7,866 bases of DNA from an uncultured Alphaproteobacteria bacterium (GTDB lineage: Bacteria > Pseudomonadota > Alphaproteobacteria > GCA-2731375), in assembly GCA_913049615.1 (NCBI GenBank), contig CAJWZI010000053.1, positions 1 to 7,866 on the forward strand, written 5' to 3'. This document shows positions 1-7,563 of this stretch, piece after piece (position 1 is the first letter of the stretch; each line of letters opens with the position of its first letter). The notes beneath the pieces are model-generated. The model ran no database searches and was not told where the DNA came from. It saw only the letters and a list, made by a program, of their open reading frames with translations. Made by a program: the position numbers and the translations under genes.

Positions 1-28
1 GCTATTAGTCGTGTTAGGTTGCCGTCAG

Positions 29-1549
29 ATGAATACAGATGCTTCAAATAGCCCGGTCCTGGCGGCGGTGCGCGAGCCGGCCCTTGGTGAAACAGAGATC
101 GGTGGTTATCGTGCACCGCCAGGAAATTTGGAGGCGGAGCAGGCTCTCCTAGGCGCTATACTGGTCAACAACGACGCGGCATCCAAGGTCACGGATTTTC
201 TTCAGCCGGAACATTTTCAGGAACCGGGCCATCATCGTATCTTCGCCGCTGCCCTGAAGTTAATCGAACGGGGCCAGATCGCAAATCCGGTCACCCTGAA
301 ATACTACTTCGAACAAGACGAGGCCTTGACCGAAGTGGGTGGCGCCCAGTATCTAGCCCGTTTGGCCGGTGCCGCTGTCACAGTGATAAACGCCGAACAT
401 TACGCGCGGGCGATCTTTGATCTGGCCCTGCGCCGGGGCCTAATCCAAATCGGTGAGGCAGTGGTCAACCAAGCCTATGATGCCGACGTGGATATCGAGG
501 CGAAGGACCAGATCGAAGAGGCGGAGCAGGAATTGTTCCAGCTAGCCGAACATGGCCAGGCGGATCGGGGTCTGCAGAATTTTGACTACGTCCTGGCCTC
601 GGCTATCAACATGGCTGAGGCGGCATTTCACCGGGATGGTCAGATGATGGGCGTGGCAACTGGCCTAATTGATCTGGACCAGAAATTGGGTGGGTTGCAT
701 CCTTCCGATTTGATTGTTTTGGCCGGTCGGCCGGCCATGGGCAAATCGGCCCTGGCGACAAACATTGCCTTTCATGCCGCCCACAACATAAAACGAAATC
801 GCTTAGAAAGCGGGGAGGATAAAATCGTCGATGGCGCGGTCGTGGCGTTCTTCAGCTTGGAAATGTCGGCCGAGCAATTGGCTACACGCCTGTTGGCGGA
901 ACAGGCGCGAATTGGCTCTGAAAAAATTCGGCGCGGTGAAATTTCTTCCGACGAGTTTTCCCGGCTCGTGTCCGCCAGCCAAGCGATCGAACAAGCCCCG
1001 CTTTACATTGATGACACCCCAGCATTAACTGTATCGGCCTTGCGAACCAGGGCCCGGCGTCTAAAACGGCAACATGATCTGGGCCTGGTGGTTGTCGATT
1101 ATTTACAATTGTTGCGAGGCACGGGGCGGTATAACGAAAACCGTGTCCAGGAAGTTTCGGAAATCACACAAGGCTTGAAAGCTTTGGCCAAGGAATTAGA
1201 CATTCCGGTTCTGGCACTCTCCCAACTTTCCCGTCAGGTCGAAGCGCGGGAAGACAAACGCCCCCTGCTGTCGGACCTTAGGGAATCGGGCTCAATCGAG
1301 CAGGATGCCGATGTGGTAATGTTTGTCTACCGGGAAGAGTATTATCACGAGCGTAAGCAACCCGAGCCCGACACCCCGGACCATGCAAAGTGGTTAGTGG
1401 AGGCAGAACAAATTCACGGTATCGCCGAAGTGATCATCGGAAAGCAGCGGCATGGCCCTACTGGCACCGTGCGCCTTCAATTCGAGCGGGAATTCACTAA
1501 ATTTTCCAACTTGGAGGCGGCAGGGCGTTTCCCCGATGTCAAATACTAG
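29..1549 (+). CDS. dnaB: Replicative DNA helicase DnaB
   Basis: Hexameric ATP-driven helicase that unwinds DNA at the replication fork and recruits primase. From the ATG at 29 it has 506 residues, slightly longer than the E. coli protein. The N-terminal DnaB domain begins at about residue 30 (PPGNLEAEQALLGAIL) and runs to about 130. The RecA-like motor follows from about 205, with Walker A GRPAMGKS at 233-240, the FFSLEMS motif, Walker B ending in D357 (VVVDYLQLL), the SQLSRQVEARED segment near 398, and SDLRESGSIEQDAD with the presumed arginine finger R418. A short extra segment before FFSLEMS (about residues 258-272) is, from memory, common in alphaproteobacterial DnaB. A GTG at 11 is an alternative start, but ATG 29 has AGG ten bases upstream and gives the usual N-terminus. 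The gene looks complete. Its last 14 bases overlap alr, which suggests coupling. Confidence 0.97.
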   Translation: MNTDASNSPVLAAVREPALGETEIGGYRAPPGNLEAEQALLGAILVNNDAASKVTDFLQPEHFQEPGHHRIFAAALKLIERGQIANPVTLKYYFEQDEALTEVGGAQYLARLAGAAVTVINAEHYARAIFDLALRRGLIQIGEAVVNQAYDADVDIEAKDQIEEAEQELFQLAEHGQADRGLQNFDYVLASAINMAEAAFHRDGQMMGVATGLIDLDQKLGGLHPSDLIVLAGRPAMGKSALATNIAFHAAHNIKRNRLESGEDKIVDGAVVAFFSLEMSAEQLATRLLAEQARIGSEKIRRGEISSDEFSRLVSASQAIEQAPLYIDDTPALTVSALRTRARRLKRQHDLGLVVVDYLQLLRGTGRYNENRVQEVSEITQGLKALAKELDIPVLALSQLSRQVEAREDKRPLLSDLRESGSIEQDADVVMFVYREEYYHERKQPEPDTPDHAKWLVEAEQIHGIAEVIIGKQRHGPTGTVRLQFEREFTKFSNLEAAGRFPDVKY

Positions 1550-2675
1550 TCCCGCCGCCAAACAGGCGGGTGCGATCCTGGAAATCGATTTGGGTGCCCT
1601 CAGGGCCAATTACCAAAATTTAAAAAAACAGACCGAGCCAGTGGAATGTGCCGCCGTATTGAAAGCTGACGCATATGGCTTGGGAGTGGCACAAGTGGCG
1701 CCAGTCTTGGCCGCCTCAGGCTGCCGCACATTTTTTGTGGCCCATTTGTGCGAAGGCATTGGCCTGCGACAGGTCCTAGGTGCTGCAGCTAATATATATA
1801 TCCTGAACGGGCCATTACCCAAAACAGAGGATGATTTTCTGGCACATGATCTGATCCCGGTATTAAATTCACCGGGTCAATTGGAACAATGGACACGATT
1901 GGCTAAGGAGCGGACGCAAATCCTGCCCGCTGGATTGCACATCGACACCGGTATGTCTCGACTGGGGCTGACGGCCGCAGAGGCGAAACTCGTGACGAAC
2001 ACGCCGTCATATATGGACGGTATAGAGCTTCGATTTGTCGCTTCTCATTTGGCTTGCGCCGATGATCCTGACAACCCTTTGAATGAAGAACAGCGTGTAG
2101 CTTTTCAAGACCATATGGCGTATCTAAATCCGATACGCGGGTCACTGGCCAATTCGTCCGGCATATTTTTGGGTTCAGACTACCACTACGATCTGGTGCG
2201 GCCCGGAATTGCCCTATTTGGCGGAAATCCAACGCCAACGGAATTCAATCCTATGGCCGAAGTAGTCCATCTGCGGGGCAAGATCATCCAGGTGCGGGAA
2301 ATTGATACTCCCCAAAGCGTTGGCTACGGTGCCACCTATCGAGTTGCAGGCCCTCGGCGGATCGCCACAGTACCCGTAGGCTATGCTGATGGCTATCTGC
2401 GCGCCTTGTCCGCAAAGGGAAAGGCGAGTATTGCCGGCGTATCGGTACCAATCGTAGGGCGCGTTTCAATGGACCTGATCACGCTGGATGTCACCGATGT
2501 GCCGGAGGGCAGTGTTCAACCAGGGGCCTGGGCCGATCTAATAGGCGGTGAAGGTCCCAGTTTGGATGACATTGCGACCCGAGCTGGAACCATTGGATAC
2601 GAGATCCTGACCTCACTTGGCGCACGTTTTCACCGCCAGTACTTGGAAGCTGAGGAAGGGTGGTTCCATGCCTAA
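1536..2675 (+). CDS. alr: Alanine racemase, PLP-dependent
   Basis: Cytoplasmic enzyme that interconverts L- and D-alanine, supplying D-Ala for peptidoglycan. It has 379 residues from ATG 1536, the usual family length. An N-terminal TIM-barrel carries the PLP lysine K43 in AAVLKADAYGLG. SHLACADDP and LANSSGIFLG are typical barrel motifs, and R222 in VRPGIALFGG is the arginine expected to contact the pyridine nitrogen. The C-terminal beta domain carries the second catalytic base Y264 in VGYGATYR, then VPVGYADGY and GRVSMDL. No key residue is missing. The frame is open back to an ATG at 1452, but the extra 28 residues lie inside dnaB and do not look like the family. ATG 1536 overlaps the end of dnaB by 14 bases, with a GGAGG at 1513-1517 that is rather far upstream (18 bases), so translation may depend on coupling. 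The stop overlaps the next ORF by 8 bases. Confidence 0.96.
   Translation: MSNTSPAAKQAGAILEIDLGALRANYQNLKKQTEPVECAAVLKADAYGLGVAQVAPVLAASGCRTFFVAHLCEGIGLRQVLGAAANIYILNGPLPKTEDDFLAHDLIPVLNSPGQLEQWTRLAKERTQILPAGLHIDTGMSRLGLTAAEAKLVTNTPSYMDGIELRFVASHLACADDPDNPLNEEQRVAFQDHMAYLNPIRGSLANSSGIFLGSDYHYDLVRPGIALFGGNPTPTEFNPMAEVVHLRGKIIQVREIDTPQSVGYGATYRVAGPRRIATVPVGYADGYLRALSAKGKASIAGVSVPIVGRVSMDLITLDVTDVPEGSVQPGAWADLIGGEGPSLDDIATRAGTIGYEILTSLGARFHRQYLEAEEGWFHA
2652..2660 (+). promoter_or_regulatory. Ribosome binding site of the mlaE/mlaF remnant
   Basis: GAGGAAGGG within the end of alr leaves a seven-base spacer to the ATG at 2668. The purine-rich site is intact, so the remnant is still likely to be translated even though its product is truncated. 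Confidence 0.6.
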
Positions 2676-2887
2676 TCACTTGGCTGTGGTCGGGCGCGTC
2701 TTCCCAACCTTTTTGGCTACCATTGGCCGGCTAGCGATGTTCACAGGCAAATCGGTTGTCGCTGTTGCGACACCGCTATTCTATTGGCGCCTCTGTCTAC
2801 AGCAGATGATGACCATCGGTTATTTTCCGTTGCCTGTGGTGGGAATGACTGCCCTGTTCACGGGTGCGGTGCCGGCTTTGCAGCTCT

Positions 2888-2931
2888 ATTTGGGGTCGGG
2901 CCATTGCGACGGAGCCAGACATCATTTTTTT
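2888..2931 (+). other. Deletion junction and frame-restoring T7 tract in the mlaE/mlaF remnant
   Basis: Up to about 2890-2896 the frame reads MlaE-like (ALQLYLG). From 2897 the MlaF-like reading RAIATEPDIIF lies one base off, in the frame starting at 2897, and runs to 2929. After the T run at 2925-2931 the MlaF reading (FFDEPTAALDP) is back in the mlaE frame. Seven T are present. Eight would keep the MlaF frame continuous across IIFFDEP. So there are two events, an out-of-frame large deletion and a one-T contraction, that together leave an open frame. With eight T, the mlaE frame would stop at a TGA directly after the tract. A sequencing or assembly indel in the homopolymer is a real alternative. 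Confidence 0.8.
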
Positions 2932-3188
2932 GACGAACCGACTGCGGCTCTAGATCCGATCATGGGCGATGTGATCAACAATCTGATCACCGAATGCGTC
3001 CGAGACCTGGGCGCTACCACCCTAACCATCAGCCACGATATGTCCTCCGCTTGCACTATCGCGGACCGGGTTGCCATGCTGTACGAAGGTGAAATCATCT
3101 GGACCGGCGGTGTCGACCAGATAGATCATTGCAGCAATGAATTAGTTGATCAGTTTATTCATAGGCGCGAGCACGATTCCTTCGCGCT

Positions 3189-3193
3189 GGAGG
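3189..3193 (+). promoter_or_regulatory. Shine-Dalgarno sequence of radA, inside the mlaF remnant tail
   Basis: GGAGG lies ten bases before the radA ATG at 3204. It falls within the last codons of the mlaE/mlaF remnant, which stops at 3201, so the remnant's 3' end is needed for radA translation whatever its protein does. Confidence 0.75.
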
Positions 3194-3203
3194 TTGCCTA
3201 ACG

Positions 3204-4586
3204 ATGGTCCGAGCAGTAGAACGGTTCGTCTGTCAAAGCTGTGGTGCCACACACGGCAAATGGTCTGGCCGCTGCTCGGCTTGTGGAGATTGGAATACCA
3301 TTACGGCGGAGGCCGCGCCCCCCACCCCACCAAAAGGTCTGGGAGCTGGTAACGGGCGCGTGCTTGATTTCCGCAAGCTTAACCAACATAAGGAAAATGA
3401 AGGGTCGCGCACCGCTTCAGGTCTGGGCGAGTTCGACCGAGTGTGCGGCGGCGGTCTGGTGCCAGGATCCACTATTCTAATCGGCGGTGATCCGGGAATC
3501 GGTAAATCCACCATTTTGCTTCAGGTCGTAGCGGGGCTGGCCAATAATAGTGTGAAGTGTGCTTATGTCTCTGGCGAGGAAGCCCCGGCGCAAGTCCGCA
3601 TGCGGGCCAAGCGGTTGGGCCTGGATGGCGCGCCGCTGGACCTGGCGGCCGCAACGTCCGTGCGGGACATTGTTGCCACCATGGCCGGAGAGGACGCGCC
3701 CAATGTGATGGTCATAGATTCCATTCAGACCATGTATGTGGACACAGTGGAAGCAGCACCGGGCACGGTCAGCCAGGTTCGCACCTCGGCCCAGGAATTG
3801 ATCCGTGCAGCTAAACAACGGGATATTTGCCTTCTGCTGGTGGGCCATGTGACCAAAGATGGACTGATTGCCGGGCCGCGGGTGCTCGAACACATGGTGG
3901 ACAGTGTGCTGTATTTCGAAGGAGAGCGAGGCCATCAATTTCGTATCCTGCGGGCCGTGAAAAATCGTTTCGGCCCCACGGATGAAATAGGCGTATTCGA
4001 AATGAGTGATGGTGGCCTGATGGAGGTCACAAATCCATCCGCTCTGTTCCTGGCCAATAGGTTTGAAAACGGCGAAATTTGGGGCAGTGCGGTGTTTGCA
4101 GGCCTGGAAGGCAGCCGTCCCTTATTGGTAGAAATTCAGGCTCTTGTTGCGCCATCGTCCCCTGGTTCGTCCCGGCGCACGGTAGTGGGATGGGACAATA
4201 GCCGGCTGGCTATGGTGCTGGCAGTTCTTGACGCCCGTTGCGGTCTCGGCTTAGTGGACCATGACGTTTATTTGAACGTCGCCGGTGGGCTACGAATTGC
4301 GGAACCAGCGGCGGATTTGGCCGTTGCAGCAGCGCTGGTCTCTTCTATGATGGAGGTGCCTATACCTGTTGGGACAGTCTTGTTTGGTGAAATCAGCCTA
4401 TCCGGCGAGGTTCGGCCCGTCGCGCAATCGGATCTGCGCCTGAAGGAAGCAGCAAAGCTGGGCTTCAGCAAGGCCCTGACACCGCCAGCCCGCAGGGGCC
4501 GCCAAACAACCCTGGAGGTGGGGGAAATTGCCCGCCTAATAGAGTTGGTGGAACTATTTGCTGCAGACGGCGTGAAGGCCGTATAG
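3204..4586 (+). CDS. radA: DNA repair and recombination ATPase RadA (Sms)
   Basis: Cytoplasmic RecA-like ATPase/helicase that helps process recombination intermediates and branch migration. It has 460 residues, the normal length. Domains in order: an N-terminal four-cysteine zinc finger (C10, C13, C24, C27, in CQSCG and CSACGDW); a RecA-like ATPase with Walker A GGDPGIGKST from about 94, the VSGEE segment, and Walker B around VMVIDSIQT; the RadA-specific KNRFG motif at 253-257; and a C-terminal Lon-protease-like domain (LNVAGGLRIAEPAADLAVAA, GEISLSGEVRPV), which in RadA is a non-proteolytic scaffold. All diagnostic motifs are present. The start is two bases after the stop of the mlaE/mlaF remnant, with a strong GGAGG ten bases upstream. 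It is followed after 7 bases by cvpA. Confidence 0.97.
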   Translation: MVRAVERFVCQSCGATHGKWSGRCSACGDWNTITAEAAPPTPPKGLGAGNGRVLDFRKLNQHKENEGSRTASGLGEFDRVCGGGLVPGSTILIGGDPGIGKSTILLQVVAGLANNSVKCAYVSGEEAPAQVRMRAKRLGLDGAPLDLAAATSVRDIVATMAGEDAPNVMVIDSIQTMYVDTVEAAPGTVSQVRTSAQELIRAAKQRDICLLLVGHVTKDGLIAGPRVLEHMVDSVLYFEGERGHQFRILRAVKNRFGPTDEIGVFEMSDGGLMEVTNPSALFLANRFENGEIWGSAVFAGLEGSRPLLVEIQALVAPSSPGSSRRTVVGWDNSRLAMVLAVLDARCGLGLVDHDVYLNVAGGLRIAEPAADLAVAAALVSSMMEVPIPVGTVLFGEISLSGEVRPVAQSDLRLKEAAKLGFSKALTPPARRGRQTTLEVGEIARLIELVELFAADGVKAV

Positions 4587-4593
4587 ATCGTCG

Positions 4594-5292
4594 ATGTTGA
4601 GCGAATTTTCTATAAATTTTGTCGACCTTGTGATAATGGCGTCGCTGTTGATCTCAGGCCTTTTGGCGTTGAGCCGCGGCTTTGTGAAGGAAGTGCTGTT
4701 CATCGCCGGTTTGGTCTTGGCTGCGTTCGCGGCTCTGACCTGGTTTCCTTCGGTTCAACTGTTCTTGGAACACTATATTGGCCAAGCTTTGATCGCTGGT
4801 TCCATTGCATTTGTGGTGATTTTTGTCTCGGTATTGACCGCAGCGTCGTACCTTTCGTCGGCTATTTCGCGCCGCGTTCGTGGCAGCGAGATAGGCATAT
4901 TGGATCGTTCGCTGGGATTCCTGTTCGGTTTGGCGCGGGGTGCCTTGGTGATTGCCTTGGCGTATCTTTTGCTGGTGCAGTTTTACCCCGCATTGTTGCA
5001 AGAAAAAGAATTGCGCACGGCGCGGGCTATGCCGGCGGTCGAATATTCTGCTCGTTTGCTAGCCCGCCTGTTGCCCAAGCACATTGGCGAGAGCTTGGAC
5101 AAAATAGGTGAATTGAGCCGCATGGGCGCGCAAAACTTTGAATCCTCATTGGATAACACGATCAAAGCCGGCAAGGCGGCCGAAAAGTTGAAGGATGTGA
5201 CCACGGGTACAGACAAGCATGGAGATAGCGGCTATACCCGGGGTTCGCGCGAGGATATGAACCGCCTAATTCAGAACCGGACGGACAATTGA
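4594..5292 (+). CDS. cvpA: CvpA family inner-membrane protein
   Basis: Polytopic inner-membrane protein of 232 residues. The family is named from E. coli colicin V production, where it sits upstream of purF. Its exact biochemical role is not settled. Four hydrophobic segments are visible at about residues 9-27, 33-51, 65-86 and 108-130. Family-typical motifs are SRGFVKEV after the first segment and DRSLGFLFGLARG leading into the fourth. A polar tail of about 100 residues ends with REDMNRLIQ, similar to tails I recall in alphaproteobacterial members. ATG 4594 lies 7 bases after the radA stop and only a weak AAGG precedes it, so it may rely on coupling. The gene directly precedes purF, the conserved cvpA-purF pairing. 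Confidence 0.93.
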   Translation: MLSEFSINFVDLVIMASLLISGLLALSRGFVKEVLFIAGLVLAAFAALTWFPSVQLFLEHYIGQALIAGSIAFVVIFVSVLTAASYLSSAISRRVRGSEIGILDRSLGFLFGLARGALVIALAYLLLVQFYPALLQEKELRTARAMPAVEYSARLLARLLPKHIGESLDKIGELSRMGAQNFESSLDNTIKAGKAAEKLKDVTTGTDKHGDSGYTRGSREDMNRLIQNRTDN

Positions 5293-5333
5293 AACAGCGC
5301 TCTATACAAGACCGAAAGGTGCAGGCTCCGGGG

Positions 5334-6806
5334 ATGGAACTGACGACACATCCCTATTTGGTCGATTCGGCCAATAACGACAAATTTCACGAGGAATGCG
5401 GCGTCTTTGGTATTATAGGCAGTCCTGACGCCGCTGCTCATACGGTCTTGGGGTTGCACGCGTTGCAGCATAGAGGTCAGGAAGCCGCCGGTATAGTTAG
5501 TCACGACCGGGGACAGTTCTATTCCCATCGCAGCCTGGGCCACGTAGGCGACAATTTCAATTCAGAGGCCGTAATCTCCAGCCTACCAGGCGATGCGGCC
5601 TTGGGTCACAATCGTTATGCCACCACCGGCGAGACCATCCTGCGCAACGTACAGCCGCTCTTCGCCGAGTTGCAGTCGGGCGGCTTCGCCATTGGCCACA
5701 ACGGCAACCTGACTAACGCGGGCACCTTGCGCAGCCAGTTGGTGCAGCGGGGCTGTATCTTCCAATCCACTATGGATTCTGAAGTGATTATTCACCTGAT
5801 CGCTACCTCGTCCTACCGTGACCTTCTGGACAAGATTGTTGATGCTTTGCACGCCGTGGTCGGCGCCTATAGCTTGGTGGCCATGACCGACGATAGATTG
5901 ATCGGGGTGCGCGATCCCATAGGTGTGCGACCGTTAATTCTGGGACGCCTTGACGGTGCGCCAATATTGACCTCGGAAACCTGCGCTCTGGATATCATAG
6001 GTGCCGATTTCGTAAGAGAGATTGATCCAGGCGAGATGGTGGTCTGTGACCGTGACGGAATCGAAAGTCTTAGTCCTTTTCCAACGGCCAAATCCCGTCC
6101 CTGTATTTTCGAATATGTGTATTTTTCCCGTCCCGATAGCATCACCAATGGCCGCTCAATTTATTCCGTGCGCAAGGCCATTGGCGCCCAGCTAGCGCGA
6201 GAGAACGTAGTTGAGGTAGATGTGGTTATCCCCGTGCCAGATTCTGGTACCCCCGCTGCCATTGGTTATGCCGAGAAGGCAGGCGTGCCGTTCGAACTGG
6301 GTATCATCCGCAACCATTATGTGGGCCGGACGTTCATCGAGCCGTCGCAGAATATTCGGAACTTCGGCGTCAAGTTAAAGCACAACGCCAACCGGGCTGA
6401 GATCGAAGGTCGGCGCGTTGTCCTGGTGGATGATTCCATAGTTCGCGGCACAACATCGAAAAAGATCGTACAAATGGTGCGTGATGCAGGCGCGGCAGAG
6501 GTTCACATGCGCATCGCCTCCCCACCTACGGCGCATCCCTGCTATTACGGCATTGACACACCTAGCCGGGAGGAACTGATGGCCGCGCAACTAGATGTTG
6601 ATGCCATGGCCAAGCAGATCGGTGTTGATAGCCTGGCATTTATCTCTATCAATGGACTTTACCAGGCGGTGGGCAGCGCCAACCGGGATGTTGTTGAACC
6701 ACAATATTGCGACGCCTGTTTCACTGGTGAATATCCAGTTTCTTTAGTTGATTTGGCGCAGGGACGATTGCCCACACAATTGTCATTGCTTGCAGAACAT
6801 AGTTGA
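5334..6806 (+). CDS. purF: Amidophosphoribosyltransferase (glutamine PRPP amidotransferase)
   Basis: Catalyses the first committed step of de novo purine synthesis: PRPP plus glutamine gives phosphoribosylamine. From ATG 5334 it has 490 residues. The N-terminal Ntn glutaminase domain has the nucleophile C22 in HEECGVFG, so a 21-residue propeptide would need removal. Further glutaminase motifs are LQHRGQEAAG, HNRYATTG and GHNGNLTN. The phosphoribosyltransferase domain has PVPDSGTPAA, RNHYVGRTFI and the PRPP loop VVLVDDSIVRGTTSK at about 362-376. Four cysteines (C257 in RPCIFEYVYF, C403 in HPCYYGID, C459 and C462 in YCDACFTG) match the [4Fe-4S] ligands of the Bacillus-type enzyme. The start is ambiguous: a TTG at 5289 in the same frame overlaps the cvpA stop (TTGA) and would add 15 residues. 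I prefer the ATG because DKFHEECGVFG then begins at a usual distance. Confidence 0.96.
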   Translation: MELTTHPYLVDSANNDKFHEECGVFGIIGSPDAAAHTVLGLHALQHRGQEAAGIVSHDRGQFYSHRSLGHVGDNFNSEAVISSLPGDAALGHNRYATTGETILRNVQPLFAELQSGGFAIGHNGNLTNAGTLRSQLVQRGCIFQSTMDSEVIIHLIATSSYRDLLDKIVDALHAVVGAYSLVAMTDDRLIGVRDPIGVRPLILGRLDGAPILTSETCALDIIGADFVREIDPGEMVVCDRDGIESLSPFPTAKSRPCIFEYVYFSRPDSITNGRSIYSVRKAIGAQLARENVVEVDVVIPVPDSGTPAAIGYAEKAGVPFELGIIRNHYVGRTFIEPSQNIRNFGVKLKHNANRAEIEGRRVVLVDDSIVRGTTSKKIVQMVRDAGAAEVHMRIASPPTAHPCYYGIDTPSREELMAAQLDVDAMAKQIGVDSLAFISINGLYQAVGSANRDVVEPQYCDACFTGEYPVSLVDLAQGRLPTQLSLLAEHS

Positions 6807-6816
6807 GTAGGTGCTC

Positions 6817-7563
6817 ATGGGTGAACGATTGAAAGGCCGACTGGCCGTGATAACCGGCGCCTCGCGTGGTGTTGGCGCCGCCATCGCGAAGGCTTATGCA
6901 GGGGAAGGGGCGCACGTGATCCTTGTGTCCCGCAACTCTAGCGCGCTGGAGGAACTGGACGATCAGATCAAGCTGAAAGGTGGCCCGGCGACTTTGGTGC
7001 CCATGGACCTGACGGATTTCGATACTATCGATAATCTGGGCAAGCAGATTTTCGATCGTTGGGGTAAATTAGATATTTTAGTCGGCAACGCAGCTATCCT
7101 GGGCGACTTGTCGCCGGTAGGACATATCCGGCCCGAGGTCTGGCAACGTACATATGATCTAAACGTCACCGCTAATTACCGACTGATCCGTTCAATGGAC
7201 GTCCTGCTGCGTCGCTCCGAAGCGGGCCGTGCCTTATTTATTACCTCGGGAGCGTCACGCACGTTGCCTCCCTATTGGGCCTTATACGCCTCCACAAAAG
7301 CGGCCCTGGACGCCATCGCCCTGACTTATGCTAAGGAGACGCAAAAATCTAATGTGCGGGTTAATGTGGTCAATCCCGGCCCAACACGGACAAGTATGCG
7401 TGCGGCGGCCTTCCCCGGCGAGGATTCGGAAAAACTACCGCGGCCCGAGCATGTTTCCGAAACTATGATCCGGTTGGCAATGCCGGAATTCACCGACAGC
7501 GGCCTGTGGATCGCTGCCGACGCCCAGACAAAGGCGCCAGGGGACGATCAATTTGTCCATTAA
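6817..7563 (+). CDS. Short-chain dehydrogenase/reductase (SDR) family oxidoreductase
   Basis: Cytoplasmic NAD(P)-dependent oxidoreductase of the classical SDR family, 248 residues from ATG 6817. The cofactor motif TGASRGVG is at 13-20, the acidic MDL at 63-65, and the usual NNAG is replaced by GNAA at 90-93. N116, S144 (FITSGAS), and Y157 with K161 (YASTK) form the catalytic tetrad. NPGPTRTSM at 186-194 is the post-catalytic loop. The substrate cannot be read from sequence. YciK-like or FabG-like activity is possible, but the gene is best left as a generic SDR. From memory it often follows purF in Rhodospirillales. AGG at 6809-6811 sits five bases before the ATG. GTG 6811 is an alternative start adding two residues. 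It appears to be the last gene of the array, and its stop overlaps the convergent remnant. Confidence 0.93.
   Translation: MGERLKGRLAVITGASRGVGAAIAKAYAGEGAHVILVSRNSSALEELDDQIKLKGGPATLVPMDLTDFDTIDNLGKQIFDRWGKLDILVGNAAILGDLSPVGHIRPEVWQRTYDLNVTANYRLIRSMDVLLRRSEAGRALFITSGASRTLPPYWALYASTKAALDAIALTYAKETQKSNVRVNVVNPGPTRTSMRAAAFPGEDSEKLPRPEHVSETMIRLAMPEFTDSGLWIAADAQTKAPGDDQFVH

Larger units (their letters stand above)
2668..3201 (+). pseudogene. Collapsed mlaE-mlaF remnant: MlaE-like permease N-terminus joined to MlaF-like ATPase C-terminus
   Basis: One open frame of 177 codons made from pieces of two neighbouring genes of an Mla-type phospholipid ABC transporter. Residues 1-76 resemble the start of an MlaE permease (FLATIGRLAMFTG, FYWRL, GYFPLPVVGMTALFTG, ALQ.Y.G). 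Residues 88-177 resemble the end of an MlaF ATPase: Walker B FFDEP (D89, E90), D-loop ALDP, the segment IMGDVINNLI, switch histidine H123 in ISHD, and the tail IADRVAMLYEGEIIWTG. Missing are most of the permease membrane core and the ATPase Walker A, Q-loop and ABC signature. By family lengths about 1 kb is lost (inference). Residues 77-87 are out-of-frame mlaF sequence. Changes in usually conserved permease positions (prolines in GYFPLP and AVPALQ) also suggest decay. ATG 2668 overlaps alr by 8 bases and has AAGGG seven bases upstream. It cannot work as an ABC ATPase. A short translated leader that couples alr to radA is possible. Confidence 0.86.

Noticed and set aside
1622..1628. A7 run in alr as a possible programmed frameshift site
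   Set aside because: The phase is TTA AAA AAA CAG, which does not fit a slippery heptamer, and alr is continuous without any shift.
1903..2238. 111-codon minus-strand open frame inside alr
   Set aside because: It is a shadow of alr with low-complexity composition and no family resemblance.
3477..3938. 153-codon minus-strand open frame inside radA
   Set aside because: It lies wholly antisense to a clear radA gene, shows no recognisable motif and is explained by codon bias of the real gene.
4654..5001. 115-codon minus-strand open frame in cvpA
   Set aside because: Its glutamine- and arginine-rich translation is the antisense image of the hydrophobic CvpA segments.
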